From: Ichthyophonus hoferi
Taxonomy: Eukaryota; Opisthokonta; Ichthyosporea; Ichthyophonida; Ichthyophonidae
Direction of reading: 5' to 3'
NCBI GenBank assembly: GCA_002751075.1
Contig: NAOQ01000011.1
Span: forward strand, 355,031-400,156
Length of the DNA stretch: 45,126 bases
Below are positions 1 to 13,194 of the stretch, in pieces (position 1 is the stretch's first letter; each line of letters starts with the position of its first letter). The position numbers were made by a program, and so were the translations under genes. The notes under the pieces are model-generated. The model had not been told where the DNA came from and ran no database searches. It saw nothing but the letters and a program-made list of their open reading frames with translations.

Positions 1-783
1 TGTTGTGTAATATTGATTTGAGCTCATATAGATGTATGTATGTATGTATGTTTTACATTTATGTAATAATGGTTTGTGTTCAAATATGTATGTATTGCAT
101 GTTTGTGGCAATGGAAGGTCCTGTATCACTGGATGAACAGGAAAAAAACAAAAAAAAACCAATATATATATATATGCAAGTAAGATTAAATAAAGGTTTA
201 TGTGTCCATTGGTGACACACCTTCAAATTTCAAGCTTTTAATATTATTAATGACATAAAGTAGTTACAAAAACCATTTTCTATTAATTTAACTACACCAA
301 ATATAAATGTTTTAAATACATGTTAAAAACAAACATATAGGTATAAGTAGATCTACATGTCGTATTTTATACTGATTTCATAGAGGAACCCTATCTAACA
401 CATTGCTGTTACGTCTCTCTAAACCTATATACATAAACACATTTATAAAATTGCATACATATACAGATATACATACATACAATCTTAAGCATATACAAAA
501 TAGACATTACTAAAATTTAGGTTTGTATGTATTAATACACACATGCGTACATAAAACTAGAACCATGCCCCCCACTAACGCAGACACGGTTTTTCCATTT
601 TCCGACCTTTCCGTCTTTTTCTCTCTTTCTCGCTCTATTATAACACCCCAAATTCACAGGTTTATACACATATACAGCCCCGTATACATTATACATATAC
701 GATATAAACCTATACATATTTATATAAGTATACAAAGAAATAGAAGTATGTAATCATACCGATCATAACAATTGAACCTACAG
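1..783. other. AT-rich non-coding stretch with TATG/TACA microsatellite
   Basis: No exon is recognisable here. There is a short TATG run near 32-52, and TACA/TATA-rich simple sequence recurs between about 420 and 740. The stretch ends in a usable 3' splice site (CTACAG, 778-783) just before the isopropylmalate dehydrogenase-like exon. It may therefore be an intron of a gene that begins left of the window. Confidence 0.5.
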
Positions 784-904
784 ATATTAGATAACGAATA
801 CCCGGATGTTAGCCTTGAACACTTACTAGTGGACTCTACTGCAATGCATCTTTTAAAGAGACCACGAGATTTTGATGTTATACTTGCGGAAAATATGTTT
901 GGAG
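784..904 (+). CDS. Isolated exon resembling 3-isopropylmalate dehydrogenase
   Basis: The exon encodes about 40 residues with the signature of the isocitrate/isopropylmalate dehydrogenase family: EYPDVSLEH, then [23 protein letters not shown]. In LeuB enzymes this stretch lies just before the conserved GDILSD loop, which helps bind the metal and substrate in the oxidative decarboxylation step of leucine synthesis. A 3' splice site precedes it (CTACAG). A weak donor (GTCTAC) follows after the first base of a codon, exactly where family members encode the next Asp. I could not find the following exons (GDILSDEAS, VHGSAP) in 905-2600, and earlier exons would lie outside the window. It is either part of a real gene with exons I missed or a relic of one. 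Family assignment is fairly secure; gene integrity is not. Confidence 0.6.
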
Positions 905-1551
905 GTCTACATATAATAATATATAATATAATGCCATATAATTATATACATTGTAATAGATATACTAATATTATAGCTAGTCACCTACCTAGCAGGCGGC
1001 CCTTGAATGTCACTCTGTTGATCAATGGATATAGAAGATGCTGACTTCTTATTTGGCGATCTATTGTATATATAATAACTGTGATGTAATTGTGACTGCG
1101 TGTAAAAAGTTATGGAATTATTCTTATCTGAAGAATCAACACCAGACTTAACTGTGTGGATTTCCAGTAAAGTATCTGGATTATTTACTTCAACTTGTTT
1201 AGCAGCAATACACATAATAGAAAGCAAAACATAAGTACATAAATCGAGCGTAAACTATTGACGACTGAAAACCGTGTTTATTATTATTTGTTTTTGCTCC
1301 CTGCCATAGGTACAATGGTGTATGTATGTAGAGGCAGCCCCCCAGTGTGTATAATTATAGTATGATATTGTATGATATTGCAGTATATCCAGAGTCTACA
1401 GAGCATTCCAAAATCAACAGTCACTCAATGAAGCCTCCATCCATATGGCGCCATTTGAGACACATACATTCCCACTGAAGTCAATATATACGGGTAACAT
1501 TATTATGTTACCCTGTGCTATCTACAAGTAGGTAGGATGCTCGTCTCCCCT
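905..1551. other. Gene-free stretch between the LeuB-like exon and the SETD6 3' end
   Basis: Nothing here could be tied to a known protein. A minus-strand frame at 985-1227 is open for 80 codons but has low-complexity composition and no recognisable motif. The two tandem GAGGTGCATG units near 1573-1592 are a minor local duplication. Confidence 0.4.
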
Positions 1552-1557
1552 TTTATT
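1552..1557 (-). terminator. Poly(A) signal AATAAA of the SETD6-like gene
   Basis: The hexamer AATAAA reads on the minus strand and starts 103 nt after the stop codon of the SETD6-like gene. That is a normal distance for a eukaryotic polyadenylation signal. Confidence 0.5.
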
Positions 1558-1659
1558 TTAGCTCGTCGATCGAGGTGCATGGAGGTGCATGGTTCTATAT
1601 ATGGATACACCAGTTGCCTAACTTATGCCTGTAGCATCACCTGATGGATACCAATCAAA

Positions 1660-4600
1660 TCAATCATCTTCCTCCCTTCCAGAATAGTCTTCTTGGCATT
1701 CGTCCATTTCCTTATCTCTCATCTGTGTCGCCTCCAGTAGTTTGCACATAGTGTGTTTCTGTATGACAAATGTAACATCAAAAGAGTGAAAGAAAAGACA
1801 AAACAAGCCATAGGCGACAGTTGGTATTATCTGTATAGCGTTAGGACAGATATAGGAAGATATCTCAAAATACTGATTTTTTCTCGACATGCTAAATGGG
1901 AAAGTAGAACAATGGATAGCCAACCAGGAGGTGTAAATGGGGTGTTTTCTAGACCACTCTCCCAACTGATGCTCCTATGGTATTACCAAATTGTTGATCC
2001 TTAATGTTTCTACTAATGTCTCTTTATTCTCTATACTTTGCGTTGGATTGCAGTTCATAGTTGAAAACTTTATACATTATTTATAGTACCAGTAAAAGGC
2101 TACAGTCCAGTAGAGAATATAAGGAATAAAGAGAAATATTGGCAGGAGTTAAACATCAACAACTAAGTAATGCCATAGAACCATCACACAGAGAGAATAG
2201 TCATATTGTCAGCAGGTCCAAGCCTGGCCCATTTCTACTGTAGTAATAATTTAAAGTTAAACCTATTTAGTTATCAATGGAGCAGAATATATGCATTATG
2301 TACTAGTGTATAGGTATGACAGGATTTTCATCTATTGCACTTCACTTAAATGTAAACTCTTTTACAAGCGTCTTTGTCTGTAAGTGTAAGTATATAGTTC
2401 TAATAGGTTTCGGTCTACCCCCTGAAAAAGAAAATACTTAGGTATAAACATAAGGAATAACAATTTTACCACATTTTGACCAATCACCACAATTTACATA
2501 CCCATGCATTTATCTCATAATCCACATGCTTTACATAATATATCATATTATACAATAATATACTCTTTAATTGTTATATACAAAGCACATCATATATGAT
2601 CAATCTATATATTGAACCAACCCTATTTACCTTCATGTCCGCCAAAAGGGCTTTCTCACTAGACTGCAATTGTCCAATCATCGCCATCACTCCACTACAG
2701 GTAGTATTTTTTTTATTATAAATATATAAATATATATATATTTGCATAGAAAAGAATAACAAGAGCAAAAACTGTGGGTCAGTACTACTATATTATATTT
2801 ATTATATCTTAGAATATATTTTACTATAATAAACTATAATATCATATAATATAACATGGATGGAGATAATCCAGCCCACTAGTTCAAGCAAGCAACATGA
2901 TAAATATGTCCAATGATAACGACTTAGGTGTTTAATCAATCCAGAGGGAATGCAAGAAATAAAGTTATATAAAATACACTTTAGATAATTATTAAACTTT
3001 ATGATGCTACAATAATTGAGATAATAACTCTCCCTAACGAATACTTAGCTGATTTGGCATCCTCCTTATGTATTCATTTATCTATAACAGTTCGAGTTGC
3101 TTAAAGCACACCACACCCTATGCATTATTCCATAATATGTCGGGCATGTGGAAGAGAGCCGGAAAGAAATAGCAAATACTAAGAAAGAACAATAGAAAAA
3201 GATCGTGGTAGGGGTATCGGTGACAAACCTATCACATGGCTCTATTTTGGCCTTTTTCCTGGCCGAAGCTTTTATGTTTTCATGTAGCGCAAGACGTACA
3301 AGGAGATTAAATAATGCGTTGATGGAGTACAAATGCGTGAAAAAATTCGTATGTTAGTGCCTTAAAATCATGCTAACTAAATAGAGGCATTTATCAAGGG
3401 TTGTCAAGTAATAAATATAGGCCAATCATTCCTTGACGATGACGTAAGGAGAAATATGACAATAACGAATGAGTACAAATACAGTTAAGAGGATAGGTCA
3501 AAGGATATTGATCAAACCAATCAACGAAAGAAAGATATTATACCTCCATATTTAATTGCCGAGGAGGTCACAGCGAAGTCCAATGAAGGATAGCTACTTA
3601 GTTTGACGTTGATCATTGCAATGATTACAGCGTAGACTTCCTCTTCCACCTGTATAAATCAAAAAAATATATTACGTATAAACATACAGATACATTAAAA
3701 TACACACGCATTACGTAAATATACATATTGCGAATAAATATTTGTGTATATACATTGTACATAACTATAATTCATGGTATATATAAAGGCTTACATATAT
3801 ACAAATAAATGTGACATAGGCCAAGAAGGACAAGGTTAAAACTGTGTCTTAGTTTTGTGGATTTACTATAAGAATTTCAATTATTGCAACTAAAAAGCCA
3901 CCAAAAAGCACCCATTATTTAATTTTCAAGGTGGAGGGTGGGGTGGGGAGTGGGATTTAAAATATAGAGCTGATTGAATATTAAAAGAGCCCAAAAGAAA
4001 CAATATAGAAATAAATTATATATTAAGAAGGCTTAAAATTGTCTGGTAATCCAGCGAAGACTTCATTGGGCCTCAAGGCAATATAACCCCCCCCCCCCGA
4101 TTATTAATAGATATGCACTTTCATATTTATAAATGACACTCAACAAATAAAGAATAGATGCAGGACAGATTTAAATGATACACAAAAAGAATAATACTAT
4201 TTACAATTTTATAATTGTGCTACATCCAATTAGGCAAGACCAAATCTACATTACCCAATCAGTACTTGTAATTAAGTTCTAGCCATACTTACAAAAGATA
4301 AGTCAGGGACCAGTGTGTTCAATGTGGCGTCCTTATCTAAAATATCTTCTAGGAGGTCCTCCAGTTCATCATCCTCTCGACTTAATAGATCGGCAATTCT
4401 CACTGGTCAAATAAAAACTTAATTAACATTCTCTCCCTATAGATCATCATTATTATAATTAAAATGTTAATGCTTGCAATTGGTTGGCTATCAGGGCTAA
4501 TATCATGTTTTTTCTATCTTAAGACTGTCGCCAGAGCACTTTCTGTTGGCTTGAGAGCTGGACTGAAAGACATACGTCATATCTTCAATGGAAATGTTAT

Positions 4601-7600
4601 ATTTACGTAGATTACTAACAATGATATATATATATATATAGTGGCAACCAGTTTTAATAGACCAGTGCCCAGGTGATAATAAATTACTACAAGCTATCAT
4701 AGGTTAGTAACAGATTTAATAAAATTAACGGATAATAATGGATCAGATAAGACAGATACAGCGAAACCAAAACCCAAAAAGTATTTGACATTATGTAGTT
4801 GTATAAGTAGTGGCGTGTAATGAAGTGGTAAACCAATCATCTACTTTTATCATTCAGATAAATCTAACAGATATGAAGCATATAGTCACAGTGCGCCAAC
4901 GAAATATATGTTCCAATAGAATCAAAAGAAGAGGGGGAAAACCAGTAAACCAGTCAATCACAGTCCAAAATACCTAAATCATCTGGGAGAAGATTGGTGG
5001 ATGTTACTGTGAAGAAAACATCCTCGCCTCCCCATTGGGATTGGATCCATCGAACCACTCTATCCACGCACTATACGTATCATTTGATTGGTGGGTTAAT
5101 ATATGACTTATCACATCAAAATGTAAACGGTTGACTGGAAAGGGGTAGCAACTTATGACCGTTGTTACCCTATAGAGGTAATTTACTTATGGTTGCTTTG
5201 GGTAAGAAATACAATTATTGATAATATACGTAGGTAATAAAAGTCGTAATAATCTATGTAGACAATACAACTACAATGCTCCATAAGGAATCCTTACAAC
5301 AATAGACTGAAAGACAGTGAACAAAAACGAAAAAAAACCTTTTGAGCATGTTTGTCCACCCTATCCTGTGATATATTTCGGGCTGTCAAAAGGCAACTTA
5401 ATGGGAGGTTTACAACATTATGGGGATTGTCTTGCTCGACAAACCCATAATTCGACAGCAGCTGTGTATTTGTGAAAATAGAAGAAACAGTAAGTGTGTG
5501 GTCGTGTGCATGCGTATGTGTATGTATGTATAAGTATATGTATGCATATATGTATGTATGTATGTATGTATGTTATGTGTGGTAATATATAGAGGTTTCC
5601 TTATATGTGCGAATGAGTATAGTAGAGATGTATAGTTGTGTGGTTTTCCTTCTACTTTGTTGTATACACAGCATATTTGGATACAAAGCAAAATCGATAA
5701 AGGAAAATAATAGGATGAACTGTATGCAAAACATAATGCATACTTCATATATTACATACATTACATATAGAGTACACATATAATTACATTAAACATACAT
5801 CATACGTCATAGCATATATCACAGAGTACGAAAAAGACGAGACAAGAAAACCAAGATGTAGAGATGAACAATAAGAAAGAGAGAATAAAGGGGTTACCTG
5901 GGCATTAGAAAGGTCACCATATGTATTAAAAACCTCTTCCCCCTGAGGAATAGGCCTACTGGCTACCAACTGGAAACTGTGCAATGGTATATTAGACCAT
6001 CCAACACATTACAGTGCTTAGGGGTTAAAAAATAATACACAGTTTAATTGGTCCCTTATCATTACGACTTCTCTCCCCTTTAGCACGCATGTACATGTAT
6101 ATACAAAGGTATATAATATAAAAAATAAGTAAAAGAAAAGCAAGAAAAAAAATAATATAAGTAGACAAATATATAATAATGTATAAATAAAGAGGAGTAG
6201 AGAACCAACTATAGGGCCATAGTACGCAGACGGGACGCTACATACAAACCATCTTCTTGTTCCATATGTGTAGCCTTGTGTAGGCTGCTGTGGTTAAGCA
6301 TGTCTGTGTATGTTTAAAATATTAAACTCTTATTATATGCCGTTGATTAGTCGCTTGCTTTAAAGTGGAAGTTCACGCCAAAAATATGCCAGTGAATGAA
6401 CCAAGATAGTATGAAGCGTAAACTACTAACTGACACCATGACAACATACAAAGAAAATAATATGCATAAACAATACAACACTTAAGAGGGTGCAGACCTT
6501 ATAATACTCGCTATAATAAAATACCAAATTATGCATTTATCCACTAGTAGAGAGAGTTTGTAGTCTGTGACAATGGTCCAATAGCAATAAAGAAGAACAG
6601 GCGACCCAATACTTTCAAACAACAATTTATCGTAAGCACAGAAATTCAGTATAATACGGACATGAAGATATATATGTATATGTATATGCATTTAAAATAT
6701 ATGTATGAATACTAGTATAATTGTATAATTATCTAGAAATACCGCCATAAACAAACACATAAACACATACATGTCTAAGTACATAAATACACACATATAA
6801 ACTCTCTACTGATGTATTTGCATATATGTGCATGAAGGGTAGTGTGTGGACCGAGGCATAAACGGGGGTGTACACGTGGGTCTATATATGTATGTGTAAA
6901 TGGAATTGATAAGAGTCTAATGCAATACAAGTGCCACATACCTGCCAAAGGAATGAGATAAGGTCCTACTGGCCCTTCAGGGTGAAAGGCCCTAGATCTT
7001 ACAACACAGCATGCCCACTGCATAGTCCCAGTTAGCTTTAATGATTAATCACCAATAAAAAATTAATCGCAAACTATGACCAATAGTCAATAACCATTGG
7101 CTAACAATCAATAACAAATGAACAAAGCCTGATAGTCAAATGACTGCCAATGACCAATGATTAATAGCTAATGAGTAATGATCAATTTGTACTCAATCAC
7201 AACAAACTTCTTGCCCGAAAGTGTACTTTGGTTTATATAAATAGATAGTATGCTTATCAGGCTATTTAATTTATTAGTTTCCTTATTTCCCCTGGGTGAC
7301 TAATACTTATACATACATATATGTATAAACTTATTTATCGTTATGTTCATGACTAAGTGCCGTAAGTTTAAAAATATAAATCTGACAGAGAGGTAAGAAA
7401 ACTTTAGTAAGATAAAAAAATTTCTTCAAAGAAGCTCTCCATAAAACATAGACACAAGGGATAAAGATAGAGAAAACAATTAGCACCAAAAGAGAAAAAA
7501 GTAAAATTAAATAGGAGAGAAAGAACCTCGATATCCTTCCATAGATATAATTTCCAATGTATATTTGAAAGAGAAATAAAAACAATAAACGTGTATGAAG

Positions 7601-8734
7601 TTATACATATAGTGATTTATAGGTATATATACAGGAGAAATACCCTAAAGTCGTCTAGGGTTGGGCAGCTACCCTTCCAGTACTCTAGGCCCAGTTGCAG
7701 TAAAGGTTGCACAGTGTTATGGTATAGGGGTTCAGTCATATCATGATCACCTGTTTAATAAGGGTTGTCAATTGGTTAGTTATACGGTATGCGCCAGTGT
7801 ATGGCTGTACTTTGTTTTCCCGCCGTTCTAGTTATTCTCTAGCATTCATTCACATATGCACATACACAACCTGGAGCCAATCCTCTTTATATATATACAC
7901 ACATAAAGGTCACATACATAACGCCTCCAGTCCTGTTCCTTTGAGTGCGGCCAACTCTTTCTCTTCCATCATCGTCAGCATGGTTCTAAATTCAGTCGGA
8001 AGCCCAGTCACATACGGGGAGACCCTTGAGGCATCCCCTTCTCTTTTGTGCCAAAGTAGTAACAGTACAAGTTGAACAAATGAGCTTACATTTTTCCCTT
8101 CTTTAATTTTCTTGCACAGAAATCGAGGGAAACCGGCCTCGGCTTGTTCCAAATCTTTGTAAACAAGAGATGGAGGGGCTAGGCATTTGCTGATTGGTAT
8201 CTAGGAAGACAAAAGTAAGGAGTGAGAATGGGACGGGATTGGTAGGATTAATGTTGATGGTGGTACTTGAATTGTTGTTAGATAACTGGGTAGGATCAAA
8301 CCACAGTATTGATATAATGTAATAGACGGTGCCGTAGTGTAGTGACGTTTATGTATAGAGATGAGGTACTAAGAGAATAATAGAGACAAGGGAGAAATAA
8401 ACCAAGTGTGTAGTCAGTCATGTGCACCTCCAAGAGAAAGTGAGAAAGCCTAAAATAACATAACCACGACAAGGCATCACACCCTTTTACAAACATTTAT
8501 CCTTATAGTAGCAGTGTTTAATCGTAAATCTACAAGGGCTGGGTATGTGTAAAGCCAATGCAGTGCCGAACCTACCTTAACTAACATGTCTCCTACAGCT
8601 ATATCCTTCAAGGCTCTACCTCCTCTTACTGTCACATCTCCATATTTGAACTCGTGGAAAAAATCAAGGTTTAAGTTATGGCTTCCTCCATTCTTCTCCA
8701 CCCATTCTAATAAAGATGCATCCTCTGCTTTCAT
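1660..8734 (-). CDS. SETD6: SETD6-like SET-domain protein lysine methyltransferase, 13 exons
   Basis: Exons on the minus strand: 8734-8576, 8200-7918, 7750-7644, 7017-6942, 6303-6246, 5976-5898, 5461-5339, 5070-4974, 4402-4293, 3649-3544, 3268-3229, 2694-2631, 1758-1660. Phases agree throughout and give 466 aa; human SETD6 is 473. The split SET domain of the Rubisco-LSMT/SETD6 class is clear: GGRALKDIAVGDML near the N-terminus, then SRVSPYVTGLP, WACCVVRSRAF, LIPLADMLNHSS (the Asn-His that contacts S-adenosylmethionine, about 212-213), and the catalytic block IPQGEEVFNTYGDLSNAQLL followed by NYGF (about 235-260). The C-terminal half is helical, like the substrate-binding domain. The tail is acidic. 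SETD6 proteins methylate nuclear substrates such as RelA in animals; the target here is unknown. The donor of exon 7 (GTTTTT) and the acceptor of the 40-nt exon 11 are weak and are the least certain joins. The start is the only ATG upstream of the conserved N-terminus. Confidence 0.9.
5511..5574. repeat. TATG/TGTA microsatellite in a SETD6 intron
   Basis: A run of TATG units with a few interruptions, longest uninterrupted part about 5549-5572. It lies in the intron after exon 6 of the SETD6-like gene. It keeps minus-strand frames open by chance (the HTYIHTYMHTYTY-type translation), so these should not be read as protein. Confidence 0.8.
7050..7195. repeat. Degenerate CCAATGATTAATAG-type repeat cluster in a SETD6 intron
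   Basis: About ten imperfect units built on CAAT, TTAAT and GACCAAT words follow each other here, for example CCAATGATTAATAG at 7154-7167. The same 14-mer recurs exactly at 36700-36713 in a DGK intron. No coding potential. Confidence 0.5.
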
Positions 8735-9301
8735 TGTGTATAAAACTATAACTATAGTTATTTAACACAATTTTATGTACATTAATTGCTTTGTGTATTG
8801 ATTTTGTTTGCTTTGTAAAAAGAAATAACGGTTAATATTTTAAAAAATATTAAAAATTAAGTACAATTCGTGATTATAATTGGTCTAAAGAGTTGTGTAT
8901 AAATATGGCACATTGGGATTGGCTATGTTATTAAAATATAAACATGTTTAATAAGGTGTAATATGGAATTATTATATAAAATAATATAGCATAATATATC
9001 ATAATAAAGCGTGTTTATACAGTTATTATAATCCATAGATAATAATATTGTGATACCTCAGGCAGCTAGCTGTGAATCTCAACACGCACTATTGATTGCC
9101 TTAATTCTTGCATTGTGGCTCTGAACTTGACCATGATTACTATATATAGTTATTTTAAAAGTACATGGATTCGCTACAATTACGCACCAGTAGCTAATAT
9201 GGTAGCCTATCCACATGTACATATATTGACATTACGTATCACAACACCAACTACAAATACCCTCTATCTTAATATACACCTCCTGGTGTAACAGTTAGAT
9301 C
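8735..9301. promoter_or_regulatory. Shared upstream region of the divergent SETD6-like and ZCCHC9-like genes
   Basis: The start codons of the two genes face away from each other across 567 bp, so both promoters must lie in or near this very AT-rich stretch. A CCAAT-type word reads on the minus strand near 8916-8922. No clear TATA box can be told from the AT-rich background. Bidirectional use is inferred from gene order only. Confidence 0.45.
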
Positions 9302-11943
9302 ATGACACGCTTTGCGCGGTACGGAACTAAGAAGGTTCACGAGGCCACACCATGGCAAGAACTGGCACAGGGTGTAAAGGCTGAGACAAAGAAATTGTCA
9401 AAAAATAATGCTGATGTTCCTGAAAGTGAAGAAACAACAATTGTAGAAAATGTTGAGGAAATTGGTTCAGAAGAGATAGTTGTGGAGGGAAAAGAAAAGG
9501 GTAATGAAGAAGATGAGACCACTGAAGGGAAAGTGGAAGGCGGAGATGGCACAGGCAAGAAGAAGAAGAAGAAACAGAATAAGAAAAAGAAGGGCGCAAA
9601 TTTAGAGGGTGGTGAGGGTGAGACTGATGCAGCCACAGCAAAGGCCCTACAGAAGAAAGAGGCAGAGAAGAACAAACTAGAGAAGAGAAAGGAACGTAGA
9701 CGCAAAAGAAGACTGAAAAATGTGGTGAGTAGTGCTTTTACTTTATTTTCTTTTTATCTAGGCGGTTCTTGCTGTGTGGGTTTGTGTTGTTGTTTTTGTT
9801 ACTAGTTTTATTTTTTTTTCGCCAAGGGATCCAGCTATACCATTACACATACAACAGACATTTTTTAAAAGTTGCTTTTTTAGCAAAATAAACACATGCA
9901 ACCTTTTCCTTGGTCTCCATCATATCTCTTTCTCCTGTATATATTAAATACTTCACATGTTCTCTTTCTTTCTTTCGACCGATTTTTTTAACCTGTATAT
10001 CGGATAGGCACTTCTTGGGGCTTCTTATCAATTATGATAGTGTTTATATTCCCACAACAATTAGTTATTAACCCTCTTTACCCCTTTTTGAATTTTTCCA
10101 TAACATCGTTATCTTTTGTCCCTTTAATACCCGATGCCCAACTCACATATTCCCCCTGCAACACAATATCTTTTCCGCATCACCATCACACAATATTTTA
10201 AAAAACAAACAAATACTAAACCTCCCTCTTGTTTGCTTTACCTCCTTTCTTTATTACAGCCCTGCCTGGCCTGTCGCCAGCTAGGTCATACCATGAACGA
10301 GTGTCCCAAGGCCACAGAGGCCAACCAGTTTGTATGTTATCGTTGTGGTTCCAAAGATCACAAGACGGCAGCTTGCAGAAAGAAGGCACCTATTGGAGGT
10401 ATAGTAATTCGGTTCTACCCCCACGTTCTACTCTGTAGCTGTGTACATCTAATTTTATTAGCACGTTGATGTATATTGAATATTTATATTTGTACACCTG
10501 CAACATACACCCCTCATCTACAGAATCGTATAAATATATACGTATAGACAATAGACCCACTCCCTTCATACAGAGGTGATTTGTTGGCTATTGGAGGCGT
10601 ATACATAAGATAGATAAATGACACCCAATGAAGGGACTAACATTAGCAAACCATCTGCTATACTTTTATGTTGATACTATTGTGGAAATAGCCAGGTAAT
10701 TGAGGGAGATACCTATTCCATTGAGTGGAAAACAAGGGAACGAGGCATCTTTCTACGAACTATGCCCCCATATCCTGACCTCTCATGTTTCCACAGGCCC
10801 AGAGTTCCCCTTTGCCAAGTGTTTTATCTGTAATGAGATGGGTCATCTCACTCGATCATGCCCTGATAACCCACGTGGTCTTTATCCTAGAGGTGGGTGG
10901 ACGTGCGTGTCTGTAATAGTCTTGTTATGGCAATAGATTGACAGATAGATGCGAATTAAGATAGGTATACGTTAAAATTATATTATATTTGATCATATGC
11001 TCAAGTGTATGTATGTATGTATGTATATATGCATATGTGCATGTTTATATGCTAATAACTACTCTTCTTTGCAGGTGGTGGATGCAAGGTGTGTGGGTCT
11101 GTGGAACATTTGATGACAGACTGCCCTCAGAATCAGCGGGAGAAAGGTGATTAATATTGCACATATACGTATTGTGACTGATCACATATAGCTGTGCGTA
11201 CGTATATATATCTGTTTCAGAATATTTACCGAAGCATAGGTATAGGATATTAATATTATTATCAGACAGGATCAGTGAATGTTTTTTTTCTGCTAGACTT
11301 GCAGTGTTTTGCTATCCATTTCTTCCCCATTCTTGCCTTTTATTTATTACTTGCCTCCTTCTATCTATTTCCCATCCACATTATAGTTTTTCATTCGGCT
11401 TCAACGCTTACGCAAACAAATGAAACCACGGTGCTAATATAGACATACTTGACACGCATATTTTCTTTTTCTTGGAATCCATAATCACACAAAAACATAT
11501 GCGTCTTACACGGTGTATATCTCTTCCAATAAATTAACATACTCACGTTCACATGCAACATATGAGGAGTTCCATCGCCTTACAGAGATATTACCACCTT
11601 CAGTAAAGACGCATGTTTGATAGGTTCTGTATCATTTTATATTTTTCAATACTCCTATTCTCCCACATCTAACACACATTATCCTTTCATTTCATTTACA
11701 GAGGAGAAATACATTCGTCTGGGAGTGCAGACTTCCACTGCCAATGTCGAAGATGACCTCATGGGATCAGAGTTAGATAGTCTTAAGGAGAAAAAGACAA
11801 ACACTCGACCAACCCCTTATGACCGACCCTCCACATGGAGTACTGTATCTGGGGCCGTGGGTCTGTTTGGAGATGCAGCTGTGACCCCTAGAGTGCCTGT
11901 CAAGGCAGCTCCTAAGAAGCCAGCCAAGGTTGTTAAGTTTTAA
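9302..11943 (+). CDS. ZCCHC9: ZCCHC9-like nucleolar zinc-knuckle protein, 5 exons
   Basis: Exons 9302-9724, 10260-10398, 10797-10892, 11075-11146 and 11702-11943 join in phase to give 323 aa. The first exon begins MTRFARYG, matching the MTRWAR start of ZCCHC9, then an acidic stretch and a long Lys-rich nucleolar-type region (KKKKKKQNKKKK). Four CCHC knuckles follow with C-X2-C-X4-H-X4-C spacing, at about residues 143-156, 167-180, 196-209 and 223-236. The third sits in the family signature EFPFAKCFICNEMGHL followed by RSCPDNPRGLY. The C-terminus KPAKVVKF matches the PKVVNF end of the family. ZCCHC9 proteins bind RNA in the nucleus and nucleolus and are linked to ribosome assembly in animals; the exact RNA target is not shown by the sequence. 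The start is set by the conserved first residues. The 3' end faces the HAUS8-like gene. Confidence 0.92.
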
Positions 11944-12045
11944 GGGGTGATAGTCATGGCGGGTTAGAAGGGAACTGGATCTGTTAACCTTGCATAGAAT
12001 TCAACATGATTATGGTTAAGTCGTTAAGAGGTGCAGGCGTTATAG

Positions 12046-12051
12046 ATTAAA
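12046..12051 (+). terminator. Candidate poly(A) signal ATTAAA of the ZCCHC9-like gene
   Basis: ATTAAA begins 103 nt after the ZCCHC9 stop codon, the same spacing seen for SETD6 and BUB3. A second candidate AATAAA lies at 12303-12308. Confidence 0.4.
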
Positions 12052-13194
12052 GACGTTGTCTCATAGGTATATGTAATAGAAGGTACACAAACAGAAATAC
12101 TGTTGGGTTTGGTATATGTACGTTAACTATATATATATATATCCATAAAGGCCACATTAATATAGAATATGATGTAACTTGATTTCATTCCACATATGCC
12201 TTTCACTTAGCTCGTGAAACACAGTATGAGTGCATCCGGAAAAAGCAGAATATACCCAAACTACATCCACACCCATCTTTGAACACAATATGGGTAATTT
12301 GTAATAAAAAAATACATTTTTTTTTCCTATTGCCTAGAAATCGACTTCCAGAGTCGTTTTCCATCAGAATGTTTTTAATATGCATGAAAAAATGCAGTAC
12401 AACTGAATATGATATATATATATATATTACAACGCATATTACACAATATGAAAGGTGCTTTTCTTTAGCATTTTGTGTTTCTGCCATGTTTCTTGAATAT
12501 TAATATCATCCTGTTTGATTTTTTTTCTAAATCAATTAGTTAATTAGTTAAGAAATAAGTGTGCTATTAATTGAATGTGATTGCATAAGGTATTATTTAT
12601 TACCATGACAACAATCTAAAATACTACCAAGTGTTGGGCCCCATCAACATTATATATATATATATATATATATATGCTTATGACTAATCACCGACCCAAT
12701 ATAAATGTGATGATCCAATAGAAGCTAAATATAGGTCAAGGCTAAACAGCTAGGCGACTACATGCACAATCAACCTAGGAATTTTCGATAGTCCACCTAA
12801 CATACAGTATCATTAAGCATTCATAACACAACTAAATATAGACAAAGTCTTATTGGTCAGCAAGAAAGATTAATTTTGTGGTAAGTTGTGGTGTTTTCCG
12901 TCTTGGAAGTCCTGCGTTAGCCAATGAGGTTAAATAATTCTATGCGACTCCTACCTGACTGGCCTACAGTCATGTAGGCCATATAATAACCGGCTATGAT
13001 TGGGCAGGCAAAGTCCTCTCATTGGCTTGGAAAACGATCTGATTCATATTGTATATGCATTATGTATACATATTTTCCAATGGAGTACAGGTGTGAATGC
13101 TTGGCAGATGGTGATTGGACCAATGGCATCCCAAGATATGACATGTTAATGACGACAGACGTCATTTAAGATAAACCAGCTAATTGGTTTAACA
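12052..13194. other. Spacer between convergent ZCCHC9-like and HAUS8-like genes
   Basis: No exon is visible. The stretch has an AT dinucleotide run at about 12650-12675, T-rich tracts near 12313-12325 and two TGATTGG words (near 13003 and 13111). Small open frames on both strands at 12203-12503 overlap each other and are AT-driven. Confidence 0.5.

Noticed and set aside
985-1227. 80-codon minus-strand frame
   Set aside because: It has low-complexity composition and no motif, and it does not fit the SETD6 gene, which already ends at 1660 with a poly(A) signal.
1561-1650. GAGGTGCATGGTTCT, readable as EVHGS like the VHGSAP motif of isopropylmalate dehydrogenase
   Set aside because: The flanking residues do not match the family and the word is part of a local 10-bp tandem duplication.
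9327-9705. Minus-strand frames of 104 and 122 codons, Ser/Phe-rich
   Set aside because: They are opposite-strand shadows of ZCCHC9 exon 1, whose conserved start and basic region explain the interval.
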